DNA of 64,000 bases from Heterobilharzia americana (taxonomy: Eukaryota; Platyhelminthes; Trematoda; Strigeidida; Schistosomatidae), in the NCBI GenBank assembly GCA_944470555.2, contig CALYCZ020000108.1:1-64000 (forward strand), in the 5' to 3' direction. Below, one piece after another: positions 23,948 through 35,575 of the stretch. The position numbers were made by a program, and so were the translations under genes. Position 1 is the stretch's first letter. Every line of letters starts with the position of its first letter. The notes beneath the pieces are model-generated. The model saw only the letters and a list, made by a program, of their open reading frames with translations. It was not told where the DNA came from and made no database searches.

Positions 23948-25290
23948 AATCCCACATTTTCCTTCTAGTCCCTCTTCTGATGAATGAGAATGGTCTTATA
24001 GGACAATTTTGGCAGTCTCTCACAAGCTGTTTCTCGTAGGACATTCGAGACTGTGTGATCAAAGTTGTGCAGAGATAACGGACTTTAAAACATCCAGTTT
24101 CAGATGTTCCCACTCCAGTTTCTACAAACAAGTCCTATAAAACTTTCCTTCATTTTGACAGTTTATGAGTGCGTTTATCAAACCACGGTAGGCGATGAGA
24201 GGATCTTCATGAAGTTGTCCATGGAACAAATGACGTCGTCACCTCTTCGAATGAAGCTCGAAAACTATCCCTTGCGTTTTCGATTGATGAATCCTTATCG
24301 ACGGTCCAGTTCTTACCAACTGCGCAATCCCTTATACTTGAAATGTCCGCGCGCCAAACATTAGGCCTAGGGGAAGCAGTGTTGTGACCGAACTCATACG
24401 TCCGGGAGCCGCAAGTTAGCACCACATCATCGCTGTTAGCTAATGGAGGGACGCATCGTAGATTCATTATGTCTTCACATTGGTGGGTTAGAACTAAATC
24501 CAATAATGATGGCTTGTGTTCAAAATCGTATCGTGTTGCACAGGTTACGTTTCGAACTTAAGCAGATTTTAGTACCGTTAAAAGTAAATCATTTTTGAAG
24601 GAACTGTCCGGTGCTAAGATTGTAGGCCCCATCCAGTTGATGTACGGAGCACTCAGATACCCAGCCATTAGGCACCCGCTGCTGCCAATCCAATCACCCA
24701 TACAGGTTAGCACAAAGTCAGTTGAAAAGCAGGATGGACTGCGGTGGATGACCCCAATATTACAGAAACCTTGATCTGACTTCAACTCACGACTGGTCGT
24801 CTCGCAGATTCCGCATTCTTGTGCTTTGGAAGTGGCTGTTGGCACACGGACGTCATCACCGGCATAAAGTAGTATGCCGCCAACTTTGTGACCCACAATT
24901 CGATCCGCCGTTACAAAGTGATACCGCGTAAGAGGTGGCGTAAAATCAAAATCCTTTATTAGCCAGGTTTGAGCAAGGGCTAATTCATCAGGGTCTAGTT
25001 CGCAGATTAGATTCTCGAAGCTTGTCATTTCACTTCTAATACCACGTCCACCGTGTTATAAGGGTTCCGTGACCTACCCATGCGGTCCCTGTAAGCATTC
25101 GCTTCCAAGACCTCGCAACCCGAAATCCCACAACTTTAAGATTGTTTTCCTCATTAGTTTGTCGAGCCTTAAGCTCGGTGAGAGCTTCCCTTCTTTTTAT
25201 TCGGTCTTCGAGAGAACAGTCACGCCGGTTACGGATGTCCAAATGTCGCAGTTTGGATGAGCTACTCAAGGGTGCATCCACACCGTCTTT
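23948..25290 (-). pseudogene. CR1-like LINE endonuclease region, interrupted by the LTR element (left-arm copy)
   Basis: Read from 25290 down, an N-terminal leader (25036-25281) is followed by the endonuclease frames 24558-25028 and 24207-24503. Recognisable blocks are LALAQTWL, where the catalytic Glu of the usual ETW motif is Gln, then NIGVIHRSPSCFSTDF and MAGYLSAPYINW, where the usual GDFN box is lost. LTHQCEDIMNLRC, ASFEEVTTSFVP and RRGTRRKMWDSL follow. The reading then meets the LTR element and resumes at 20,080-19,946 with PTVEFLSEC. It is therefore an older LINE copy, catalytically dead, that served as target for the LTR element. RT is not attached; a gypsy remnant follows instead. Confidence 0.72.
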
Positions 25291-26389
25291 ATTCCCTAAA
25301 ACAACCCTTAAAATTCCCCTCTCATCAGGTTTTCATCCTTCTTCCTACCCAGGCTGACTACTTTGGAGACGCATACTCCTCCAGACGTTTTAGGTAAAAT
25401 ATATCTGATGGCCGACGGGACTGGCTTCAGGCCATGGCCGTGACGTATTTAAAGATCTCTGTCCGATGACTCCTCAGAACTCCAGATCACGCTGGGTGGT
25501 GGTATGGAATCCTTGGGTCAGGCGTTGACGGCCTTCAAAACCCCACTAAGAGTAGTGGCTTCGGTGATAACCTTTTAAGGATTCCTTGAATTATTCCCCG
25601 GAGAAATCCATTGGGCTTCGTTGATCACCATTACGGAATCAAGGCTGCCAACAGAGACGCCGTCTTTTGGCGAATCCTTAGGCATTATGGTTCGTGAACC
25701 AGCTACTCTCAGTTTTCTCCTGCGTCGAGTTCACATCGAAAATGGCGTAATCTCGCCGATTTTACCACCAGTATCCAATGACCTAGCCCTTTCGTGCTTT
25801 GCTCTGAGAAGATTGTTCGCAAGATGAGGTTTCTTATTCAAACTTAAACGGAACTTGTCAGAGTGAGGGAGGTTTATGACTGATATGGTACACTACGGAT
25901 ATGCCCCGTTGGTCCCCTTGCAATGTCATCATTGCAGCTTGGGAAGGAACCAAGAGAACCGGTAGACATTTTACCGCAACCCATTCACCGTAATAGCTTT
26001 CCACTGAACCCACTCAGCAATAGTGGTATCTTCCTTCAAGCAAGGGAGTATAGCTAGCGAGTTTTATGTAGGTGAGAACGATCACCTAGTGCCTACGCTC
26101 CATTGATTAGGCTTGTAATTGGCCTATCCGGAGCTCATGGATGAAGCCTTAGGATAACTTAATTCTTTTTCACTGTAAGTTGACAAACAACAGAAACTCC
26201 AAGTGGGTCACTATGATTAACCCTTGATAGTTTTCGATGAATGAGTAAGACATATTCGTCTCCTCTGCGGACTCGGAGCGCGGATTAGATGTGGATTTGT
26301 CTACCGCCTCCATGCCGAGAAGGAGCGGGAGTTAGTCTGTTCAGTCAAGGATTTTAGACTGACTCCCTCCTAAGAATGAGATACATGTC
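25291..26389 (-). other. Left-arm DNA upstream of the LINE remnant, unidentified
   Basis: Short frames on both strands are repeated in the right arm (for example 25621-25827 with 40631-40837). On the minus strand NNLLRAKHERARSLDTGGKI near 25,760-25,830 looks coding-like and may be the LINE 5' part. I cannot assign it. Confidence 0.35.
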
Positions 26390-26995
26390 CTCCGTTTGTC
26401 TCCTCGATCCTTTTGATTATCGGTACATGATGGTGAGCGGGCGCTTGTTAGTCGTTTTCAGTGGCAAGAAAGACCAATCCACTGTGAAAAGAGGCCTGAG
26501 ACATCGTTTAGTATCGTGGAGCCATCGGGAAGGGAGAGCCAACTGCTGCATACGATTATTGGGGTTACTCTTGAACCAGCTGAATAACCTTGGTACACCC
26601 ATAAGATGAGGTTCCTGACATTATCTATCACGATTAACCCTGTCAAAGGCCCTGGGAAGTCAAGTAACTAAATATGAATGAACGTTTTCTGCTCAACCGA
26701 GATGGTCCAGTTGTTCCATTAATCAGCAGGCTATTTATGTGCAACCTTCGGGTAATAGACAGTGCTGACGTTTCCAGGGACTGAATTTCAAGGTACGTAC
26801 CCCTTAAGTGAGTTATTTTCCGGACTTTTGCGACCCTGTAGCTAAAAACACTAGGGTAACTGGCTTTTAGATAAGTCCCATCGGTCATTTACATCTTTAT
26901 GTCATCGGATAACTGCTATTTTTTCGAGTAAGCGGACAACTTGCCTCGGAGAAGCGGACGTTCGTAGAAGTCTGTCCATGAGAAACGTAGTTTAG
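26390..26995 (-). pseudogene. LINE reverse transcriptase fragment crossing the inner arm edge
   Basis: Read from about 26,995 down, fragmentary finger sequence leads to a motif A-like block near 26,630-26,690 (LDFPGPLTGLIVID, an eroded DFxxAFDRV). LILWVYQ and LFSWFKSNPNNRMQQL follow. The inner boundary of the inverted repeat at 26,714 falls inside this fragment. Here the LINE continues past the boundary, whereas the right arm switches to unrelated gypsy sequence. Confidence 0.5.
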
Positions 26996-28269
26996 GTACA
27001 CTTTTTGAGCAGTGTTGAAAAATACAGTAACTTCCTGAGGATTCGTGATCATTTCAAACTCCCCCTGATTTTAGAAACCTCAATTTCCACAAAACTTATC
27101 TCCGTTGCATTTCAAGTGCCCCATCAGTGAACGCTTTTTTCTTTCACCGAAAGGAAGCTAAGTTAAAATACTGACCCACAAGCCAGTCATTCCAGATCTA
27201 GTCTGATGTATCCACAAAGTATGAGGGCCCAGTTCACTAAGTGAGAGATAACTCTTCTTTTTCATCAGTTGGCTCGGTACTTTTATGACTTCCCATCGTT
27301 GTTCTGCGAATATGTTTTTGGTAGGCTCTTCCTCTGCTGTCTTTCATCACACATCTTATGCGGATGTCTTTGTTCACCACAAACTCATTCGTACCGTTAT
27401 TAAACTTTCGTTGGTACCACATTCAAAGTTTGTTTTGTCTAGGCTTGAAAGTGTTTGACTTTGGCCGGGAAAATTAAATCTACGTAGTAAGGTCAGAAAT
27501 ATGTTATTATTCATCTTTCGAAGGATCGTGCCCCCGAAAGTTCCTCTCTAGAATTTGGATCAAGTGAGTCGTCAAAACTGGGCCACTGTGTGCATCTAGA
27601 CCTCGTCCCATCTTTTCCTACTCAGTTTCCCTATAATTTCTGGCTGCTAGTCTTCCTGAGGCAGCTTAGATATGGCGGTTTTGGTCAAGAGGTTTCTCCG
27701 TAGTACGTGGTGAGATCGTAACCTGCGTTACATTTGCACGTGATGTTATACTATAACTTTAACATTACCAGTCGTTCGATATAGTACTTTTGAGCACCAA
27801 AAGTTACGTTACGTTGCTCCTGCATAGCGTGGTATTCTATATCGGCAATTTCCGCCGTTTAGTAGATCTGTCTGTACAAAAGAAAGACTCGGAGCATATA
27901 TTGCTTCTTTTTCTCAGAAACTCAACTTTATGAGCATCATACGCCTATTCTGGAACATTAAGTAGACACCTCTTTGTTACACACAGCGGAACCCAAGAAA
28001 CTACTGAGAAAACAGGAAAGCAAAAAACGAGGACTAACCTAGAGAAAAGTTATTTGTCTGTAACCCTCAGTTTAGTTACGAACCAACGCTGTTAGCTTCG
28101 AGACATAACAGTTTCGCAATATACTTTGCCTGAAGTGTAAAGAAACACTTGCTTGTAACTGTCATATTTGATACATAAGTCGTTGCTAAACCTTCTGTGA
28201 CTTCTGGTTACTTCACTTGTTCTTCGGTATTGACGAACCCAATAAACGAATAGCTACTACTGCCCCACC
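26996..28269. other. No recognisable gene; possible 5' region of the downstream LINE
   Basis: No frame above 61 codons and no domain recognised. It may include the untranslated leader of the plus-strand LINE that begins at 28,270, but I cannot define its 5' end. Confidence 0.35.
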
Positions 28270-29556
28270 ATGGTCCAGCCTAACAAACGTATATGTGCTG
28301 TATATACACCTAAACCTAACCCTAGCGCCTCAACTAAAAGAGCACGTTCACTAAGTGGTTCGACATCAAGCCATAAAAGAGGTCCTGAAGTTAAGGTAGT
28401 CGATCTCATACCGGAGCTATATAACACTTCGCGTAAAAACAAGGAAGACTTGATAACCCTCCAGAAGTCACTACAAGACATGAACGCTAAGCTTGAAGTT
28501 GTTCTACCACTGCTCCATCTTTGTCAGCCTAATCTAGAAGCCAGTACAGAAACCTTATTGAAAACAGAAAGTGTCCTAGATTTCATTGCTACAGAGGTTA
28601 ATAAAAGGATTATGTCCTCACATAATGTATTAGTATACAACATACCCGACCACGAACCGATCAAGCAAGCAAAAGCCTTATGTCTGCAGGCTTGTAACAT
28701 GTCTTCTACAGAATGCCAAGTTACCCGTCTCCGCAAGAAGTTGGGGAAATATACCTGCCCCTTGCTGTTCAAATTTAGTGGCTCTTACCACGCCAGACAC
28801 TTCCTATCATCCAAGCAACTTATTAGTGTATCCACACCATATAAAAATGTCAAACTTTCGCAAGACTTAACACCTTGTCAGAGACGTAGTCGCACAAAAA
28901 TACCAAAAACTGCTAATTCTAGTCAAGCTCTGGTACCCAAAACAGCAACACAATCTATTAGCGAACTGGTTGCTGTACCAACTCAATGGAATGAAGAACA
29001 TAAAGCCCGCAAATTAGTCCACTCACACACACGTAGTAGAGCCGATGACACGACGGTAGGCTTGGACAAATCGATGAACTACACTCAAAAACAGGCACAC
29101 GATCTCCTAAAGGTGGTCTCACTGTCTACAGAAGTGGGAAGCCAGTCCCCATCTTACCCCGTCACACAGGTCACCCCCAAACCAAGTGCTACGCTATCGA
29201 CCCAAATTACTGAAGACGTTATTATGTCATCACCAGGTGTCACTCAACCTATAAACATACCCAGCACCAGCCACAAGCACCCTGTTATCATAGGACCATC
29301 CCCAAGCTTAGCGCGTAAACAGCCAGTGCATAACTTATATGCACCAAATAGGCAGACGATAAAGAGTACAGATAGCACTAGACACTCTTATACAAACCCC
29401 ACTATGCACCTACCCAGGTTAAATAAACTGCCGAAAAGGCAATCAAGCAGTCAAACCAATAGACGAAAAACAATACAAATAGTCAAAAGACCATTGCACC
29501 CTCGCAAAGTCACACTAGGGAAAATGCCAAACGTTATTTCTCAGGTCATCCTATGA
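28270..29556 (+). CDS. LINE ORF1 protein (CR1-like element), intact frame of 428 codons
   Basis: ORF1 of LINEs usually makes an RNA-binding protein that packages the element transcript. The frame starts at an ATG after a stop-rich leader (MVQPNKRICAVYTPKPN). Residues about 47-87 form a helix-prone stretch (LIPELYNTSRKNKEDL onward). Residues about 119-185 contain NVLVYNIPDHEP and CPLLFKFSGSYHARHF, which look like an RRM-type fold as found in ORF1 of related LINEs. The C-terminal half is basic and rich in Ser, Thr and Pro, with no visible CCHC knuckle. The stop at 29,554 overlaps the ATG of the next open frame (ATGA at 29,553-29,556). ORF2 follows at 30,065. Identity as ORF1 rests mainly on position and composition. 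Confidence 0.7.
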   Translation: MVQPNKRICAVYTPKPNPSASTKRARSLSGSTSSHKRGPEVKVVDLIPELYNTSRKNKEDLITLQKSLQDMNAKLEVVLPLLHLCQPNLEASTETLLKTESVLDFIATEVNKRIMSSHNVLVYNIPDHEPIKQAKALCLQACNMSSTECQVTRLRKKLGKYTCPLLFKFSGSYHARHFLSSKQLISVSTPYKNVKLSQDLTPCQRRSRTKIPKTANSSQALVPKTATQSISELVAVPTQWNEEHKARKLVHSHTRSRADDTTVGLDKSMNYTQKQAHDLLKVVSLSTEVGSQSPSYPVTQVTPKPSATLSTQITEDVIMSSPGVTQPINIPSTSHKHPVIIGPSPSLARKQPVHNLYAPNRQTIKSTDSTRHSYTNPTMHLPRLNKLPKRQSSSQTNRRKTIQIVKRPLHPRKVTLGKMPNVISQVIL

Positions 29557-30014
29557 CCAAGTCAAATAACTACTCTCCAGGCGACCCACACTTCTTAACA
29601 CTTCCGCGGTCACTAGCAGATACACATCACCGCCGGACCCCTCAACGATCACAGTTATTGGATAGGGAGCAAAATGGTAGTCACAGACTATGCTTTCCGC
29701 CTCACCCATACGCCGAAAGACGTGGGTCATACGCCACACAAGGACAAACTTACAACAGATCCCCTAAAGAAAATCAAGGGGAATATGAATCTGTCTATGA
29801 CCAAAATGCATACGGCAACCAGCGGACAGGTGTGCCATACAACTTATCAATCCCCGTTACTTCTTATGAACAGGGTTTTTTCGGACAGCCTACGGCTGCA
29901 ACGCCACCAGTAATGCAGGTGATTCGGATGCTGTCGGATCATCTGCTCTCTACCCTGACCAACAGTCTCTATACCAATCACAATGTAGTGAATACCTCGC
30001 TCCTTCCGAGGTAA
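29553..30014 (+). CDS. Open frame between LINE ORF1 and ORF2, 153 codons
   Basis: This frame starts at the ATG that overlaps the ORF1 stop by ATGA and ends 50 bp before the ORF2 start. Its product is polar, with many Pro, Gln, Asn and Tyr, and shows no motif I know. It is either the ORF1 C terminus displaced by a frameshift or a separately translated segment reached by termination-reinitiation. The first option is more ordinary. Confidence 0.45.
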   Translation: MTKSNNYSPGDPHFLTLPRSLADTHHRRTPQRSQLLDREQNGSHRLCFPPHPYAERRGSYATQGQTYNRSPKENQGEYESVYDQNAYGNQRTGVPYNLSIPVTSYEQGFFGQPTAATPPVMQVIRMLSDHLLSTLTNSLYTNHNVVNTSLLPR

Positions 30015-30064
30015 ACAGTACCGAATCGTCACCCTGTACAAAAGGTCATGACATCGCTAGCACG

Positions 30065-32979
30065 ATGTACGCAAAGGACGCCCAAGAAACGTACCAAAGT
30101 GCTGACTTTCTCCGAGATATATCTAAACACTTTTGTACTATTAACTCGCTCTCGTTTTGCCTGATTAACGCCCGCTCTATACGCAACAAAATGAAAGAGA
30201 TTATGCTGCTATCTCTGATAAGTGGTCCGTCCGTGATAATGGTTACAGAAACTTGGTGTACCAATGATATTTGCGACGCAGAGATCTCCATTGACAACTA
30301 TTCCTTGTTCAGGAAGGATAGACTGCATGGTAGGGGAGGAGGGTGCATTATCTATGTAAAGTCTGACATCACTGCTACGCAGTGCCCTACATCTGAGCTA
30401 AACGAGATTGACGACTCAGTATGGATTATCGCAAAACTTACTCGCTCCACTTCCCTCCTAATAGGATGCATTTACCGGCCCCCTTCCTCCTCAGTCGAAT
30501 ACGACGACAAGCTAACAAGCGTGTTCGCCCGTGTGGCAACACTACCACACACAGCGAAAATTATATGTGGTGACTTTAACATGCCAGATATAAAGTGGCG
30601 ACCAATTAGCTATCCAGAGCGCTTTGATAAATTCATAAGCATTCTTGAAACAGAGGGTTGGCAACAACATGTGGAACACCCTACCAGGTACAATAGTGTC
30701 CTGGACCTAGTCTTCACAAACGGAACCACACCCACAAAACTCCAAGTGGGTACACAACTTCCAGGTAGCGATCACAAGGTTGTATATGGATACTTCAATA
30801 TAACCAGCACAAAAGTGGCCCAAAAGTCAGGAACAGTACTAACTAGAAATTACAAGTATGCCAAATGGGACGAACTACAATCGTTTCTGCGCTGCCTAGA
30901 TTGGAGCCCCTACTTTACCAACAGTTCAGCCAAAGAACTCTGTGATCTATTCTATGAATATATAGGCACAGCTCAAGACTATGTTGCTCCACCGCTCCGA
31001 AGAGAAATTAAGAAAAACAGAGCTGACTATATACCAAAGAAAGTACGCATCCGCATGCGAAACCATGTCAGAGAGTACTATAAGTCGAATGACTTTTCGT
31101 CGCTTGTCACACTCAAAGACGACACATTCAAGGCAGAAAGAGTAATAGAAGCCGTTAAACAAGAACGCATCCAATGTAGTAAAACTAGTAATACAGAAGC
31201 ACTAGTGAGACTGATGAAAACCCGGATAAGTAGCTCCAGAAATAGTACCCCTAGTTTAATCATGGACAACGGCATCCTCTACGATAACCCACTACAAATC
31301 AGCGAGCTGTTCGGTTACCAGTTTGCTAGCTGCTTTACACAAGAGGACGAAATAAAAGTCATTGGTGCACCGTCAACACCAACTCACTCCATAAGTACAG
31401 TGCTCTTCTCTAAACAAAACATTTCTCTAGCTATAGCATCACTTCGAACCTCATACAGTGCGGGGCCTGATGGAATTCCAACCATCTTGTTAAAAAGAGG
31501 TGGCGAAGATATACCGCTGATTCTCTTGAAGCTCTTTAATACGTCCCTCTCCAGTGGCAATTACCCTGAGAACTGGAAACTATCATACATATGTCCTAAG
31601 CATAAATGTGGACCAACATCTAATATAGAAAACTACCGACCTATAAACATCACGTCAGTAGTATCCAGGACTATGGAAAAGGTGATTGTGAAAGCAGTTG
31701 TCGACTATATGACGACTAACCAATTACTCTCACCAGCACAACATGGATTCTTGAAAGGCCGGTCATGCACTACAAGCTATCTTGACTATCTAGACAACGT
31801 TACAAGCAAGCGTGACCAAGGCCTATTTGTAACTACCCTTTTCTTCAAGCAAGCATTCGATAAGGTGCCTCACAAACGCCTGGTCACTAAGTTGCAATCA
31901 TATGGTTTCCGAGACCCGTTACTGTCCTGGCTCAGAACATCTTTAGAGGGTCGCTTCCAAGTAGTAAAATTCAGTAATTGCTACTCCACCCCTAGACTTA
32001 TACAAAGTGGTGTCGTCCAGGGTAGTGTGCCAGGACCGATACTTTTCCTAATCTATGTAAACGATATCTGCAGTGTTATCCGAAATGGCACACCCTACCT
32101 TTTCGCTGACGACTTGAAGATAGTCTACAGCTTTTCTCCTGCAGCACTAACACAAGGTTTCTCTCAAATACAAGAAGATTTGAAGAGAATATTCACATGG
32201 AGCATGACCTGGCAGCCCCTTCTAAACCCAAATAAAAGTGGCATCCTCCATTTCAATAAATCCCACCCAGAAGTAACACTACACTTGGGTGACATCGCAC
32301 TGCAGGTACACAACACTGTGAAAGACCTCGGAATCACTTACTCCAGAAGTTTGACTTTTACGGAGTATGCAGACTCAGTAGTTTCCAAGGGCAGAAGACT
32401 CATTGGTATTCTGCACAGAAATATGCTCACACCTGAGGCAAAACTTATACTGTACAAGGCTATGGTTCGCCCAATATTAGAGTACTGCACGGTTATCTAT
32501 GGTAACATGAAAGTATCGGACAGAATTCGAGTAGAGAATATTCAACGAAACCTTACTCGGCGCCTACTAATACATAACAAAGGACTTCCTTACGAAGCAA
32601 GATGTAAAAAACTATGACTAGAATCACTCTGGCTGAGACGCCTGAAGCTCAACCTAACATTTCGTTTTCGTCTTTTATTTACAAACTCTAAGACGAAATG
32701 AGCTATCACTTTTAAATTAACACAGGCATATAATCTGCGTAATAGCGAGTACATCATCCCAATAAATAAGTATTGCTCAAAACTTCGATGTAGGTCTCTC
32801 ATAACGCAATACAGCATGCTGTGGAACGAACTTCCTGCTCCTATACGAGCATGTCGTTCTCTCGGCCAGTTTCAACGATTACTTAGTGAATTCCTCCCAT
32901 CTAACGAATTTCATCAATTCGATGACGGCCGAACCACAAACGGTAATGCCATGTACAATGGTGCTACTGGTACCTAGAC
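30065..32979 (+). pseudogene. LINE ORF2: endonuclease plus reverse transcriptase with two in-frame TGA codons and a lost catalytic Asp
   Basis: The frame from 30065 is open to a TGA at 32,615. The same frame carries coherent C-terminal sequence (LESLWLRRLKLNLTFRF), a second TGA at 32,699, and then NLRNSEYIIPINKYCSK and LWNELPAPIRACRS, ending at 32,979. The APE-type endonuclease looks complete: Asn35, Glu62 in VTETW, YRPPSS, GDFNMPDIKW and SDHKVVYGY. RT blocks include SAGPDGIPTILLK, PINITSVVSRTMEKV, QHGFLKGRSC, SGVVQGSVPGPILF and FADD at residues 680-683. In motif A, where LDFKQAFDKV would be expected, the sequence is LFFKQAFDKV, so the catalytic Asp at residue 593 is Phe. The copy should therefore be retrotransposition-dead. 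Confidence 0.88.
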
Positions 32980-34085
32980 TCAAGGGAGACTAACAGCAAT
33001 GACAAAAGTATACAATGCGGGAAACTAAACGCAATAGTTAAAATCTAATTTCTTTTAAAAAAAATGACCAAGAGTGAACAGGAAGCGGAGTGCGATACGA
33101 TATGCAACAGTGAACTCAGTAGCTACTCTAATGTAACCTACATTTCTTCATAACCTAACTGATCTCACGACTTTACACCTATTTCCTAAAATTCGTCCCT
33201 TAAAGTAATCTCTCTACCCGGAAAAGATAAAAGAACTGTCTGTCGGTGCATTTTCGTAGCATACAACTCTTTATTATTGCCCTTTGTTATCAGTACTTAC
33301 ATGTAAGTACTCTGCACCAATATAGTTTCGGTAGCCCTGGTATGGCAATACTTAACAGGCAACACCACGATCGTCCCCCCGGTGACCAGATAAAGAGTGG
33401 TTACCGTCTTAGAAAAACCCATGAATTTCACTTAAGTGTTTATAACTTCAACAAACGCTTGTACATAGGTATATAACAAGTGAATACCTGGTCCAAAATC
33501 CTCCAATCTCTCTATTTCGTAGTGTTATCCTCAGCTTCAGACTGATTTTCATTACTGCCGTGCGCACCTTCATCTTCTTCCACCTAAGCTTACCTCTAAA
33601 CAGTTGGTTCTGGATACTTCTTCAAGTAAGTTTTACAGTTAGTACAAAGAACTCACCAAGATGTATCATGGTTAATCTACTCCTGCGAATTTTTAAGCTC
33701 CTGTTTCGAATTTCGCCTGCTGCTCGCTTTTGTTATTCACTTTTTAGGTTTACCTAACCAGTCCTGCATTTAAATGGAATCCTACAAATCGCATTTGTCA
33801 GTGGGAAATATTGCCATCAAAACGTTATGACGAACGTGCATACCTCAAGGTCGTGACCACAATGCGACCTCATCTTCAAGAATTTTGGATGATTCAAACG
33901 ACAACCGGATAATCTTCACATTCGAACTGAGCCCGCTTCAACACACCTCTTATATGCCATAAATAACAGTATCTAATGTATAGCTTAACATTGTACATAA
34001 TAGTCATTCCTCATTGCCAAAATGATCAAACCTGTAAACCGGTTTGTATTCATGTAACCTTTGTTGTATGAAATATATATTATTA
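32980..34085 (+). other. 3' untranslated region of the LINE, shared with the 54.7-58.4 kb copy
   Basis: About 33,480-34,050 matches the reverse complement of 55,265-54,700, including GAATTTCGCCTGCTGCTCG and AAAATGATCAAACCTGTAAA. This links the two LINE copies to one family. The end near 34,085 is a TATTATTATCATTGTTATTA-like tail. No poly(A) is seen. Confidence 0.68.
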
Positions 34086-34846
34086 TCATTGTTATTACTC
34101 CCAAAGTTCTTCAGGATGTGCACGTGAAGCCCCAACGGTGGTGAAGAGAGAAAGGAGGTCGCAACCACCCATAGTGGGGAGCTGATCGAAGTTCAAATTC
34201 GCAGCCTCACTTACTGACCACGCCACATTTTCATTACATATCACGGTGGAATCAGAAAGGTGATGCAAACCACAACCAGATAAGTACTTTTGAGAAATTT
34301 CTTGGTATCTCGTCGGTGACCACTTTTGTGGTTACCGTGTGGGCAAAGGCATTAGGTCGAAACGCGTTTCAACATGAATCGGATAACAAGAGCGGATGTC
34401 GCTTGTGCCTGATCGGAGTGTTACAGGATTTATCCTAACCAGCGCGCGCCGATCTAACACGCGACAAGGGAAGTCATACCAAAAGGCGAACGCCAGAGGA
34501 TTCGAAAAGGTGTAATTCACCAACCTGTCTGCTGTCCAGTGTGTAAACAAAGTTGATTTTAATACTAACGTGATATTGGAAAATGTGGTATTAGTTAAGT
34601 AATTTGATAAACTTACACAAGTGCTCGTGATAGAAATGGCGAACGGTACGCGTTCAGCAGTAATACGCTGAAATGCGATACTTAGCAACTGTTAAATTTG
34701 ATTAACGGAGTTATGGAGCTGTCACAGCCAGTAATCATGAAACGAATGAAGGCATATGCGAAAATGAAAAATAGGCGATGACCTCCAGGCCCTAAATGAA
34801 AACAATGCTCACAGGAACGAAAATGAATGAATGAGAGCCTGTATTA
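34086..34846. repeat. Unidentified repeat-like segment with a 118-codon minus-strand frame
   Basis: The minus-strand frame at 34332-34688 has no recognisable motif. The stretch 34,490-34,570 shares wording (GGTGTAATT, TCCAGTG, AAACAAA) with 47,455-47,525 in the right arm and its mirror in the left arm. A dispersed, non-coding repeat is more likely than a gene. Confidence 0.35.
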
Positions 34847-34850
34847 ACAG

Positions 34851-35194
34851 TTCAGGATTTGTCCTAGTGCGAACTTGACAGACGCAAAGACCAATCACTA
34901 ATCATTCGGACTTGTTATATACCCACGAATACGAGACCAGGGAGGAACACGATAGCGTAGTCTGATGGAATAGTATATTCGGATGGTTATGCCAAAATAC
35001 CGATGCGTTCCAACTAACTGGCTAGAGAGTCGAATGCGAGCAGTGCAACGCAACACGACGGCGTGCCAAATGGCGAGGATGCTTGACCAGGTGCCCTCAG
35101 CTTAACGAGTCCAGTTAAACTATCAAGGTCAGCATCAATGTCGAAAGTCGTCGAACCCTAGGCTATTGATTTTGGGGAAGTGTATGACGCTACA
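34851..35194 (-). repeat. 3' LTR (haplotype A) of the minus-strand element
   Basis: 344 bp with private changes (TCCTGAA end, CTAGTGCG) on a type A background identical at the diagnostic sites to the left-arm 5' LTR and the solo LTR. Confidence 0.92.
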
Positions 35195-35206
35195 GATCAC
35201 TCCCCA
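35195..35206 (-). promoter_or_regulatory. Polypurine tract of the minus-strand element
   Basis: On the minus strand TGGGGAGTGATC directly precedes the 3' LTR. Confidence 0.75.
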
Positions 35207-35575
35207 TAATGGGTTCGTGAGGACCTTAAGACGATACCAGCCAGAAGTAAAAACCCAGATGCTTCTCCACTGGTAAAACTCTTCCGATGGGCTCACTGCG
35301 TGAGGTGGCCCCTGGTTGTCTGAACCTTTTTTAGGGTGTCGTGACGATTTAATGAATAAAATACAATAAATTGAATTAGACGTCGGTCGCGGTCATCTGT
35401 TCCTTTCAACGTTCCGTTCAGCGCTCGTTGCACCAGGAATATAAATAAAAGTCTTTAATACCACGAAAACGTTTCGTAAAAATGGGAATTATTTATATAT
35501 AAACATATCGAAAAATAAAAATTTACGCTTATCTTCACCGTTTTTTTAAAAGGTTTCATTATATGGTAATTAGGG

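Larger units (their letters stand above)
13154..26714 (+). repeat. Left arm of giant inverted repeat
   Basis: The arm pairs in reverse complement with 39,742-49,787. For positions below 20,081 the partner coordinate is about 62,941 minus the position. Above 23,947 it is about 66,457 minus the position. The whole change in offset is explained by the LTR element here against a solo LTR in the partner. Many translated frames are identical between arms, and I noticed only scattered single-base differences, for example near 18,530, 24,792 and 26,590. At the inner edge (26,714) the sequence runs on through the same LINE. At the outer edge it abuts segment X. Confidence 0.92.

Noticed and set aside
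28307..28325. Telomere-like CCTAAACCTAACCCTA in LINE ORF1
   Set aside because: Imperfect and short, and it encodes Pro-Lys-Pro-Asn in an intact frame, so chance is adequate. It is unlike the four perfect hexamers at 21,228.
32615..32701. TGA read as an amino acid (recoding) in LINE ORF2
   Set aside because: Two TGAs in a copy that also lost a catalytic Asp fit decay, and I see no selenocysteine-type signal. Standard code is used elsewhere.
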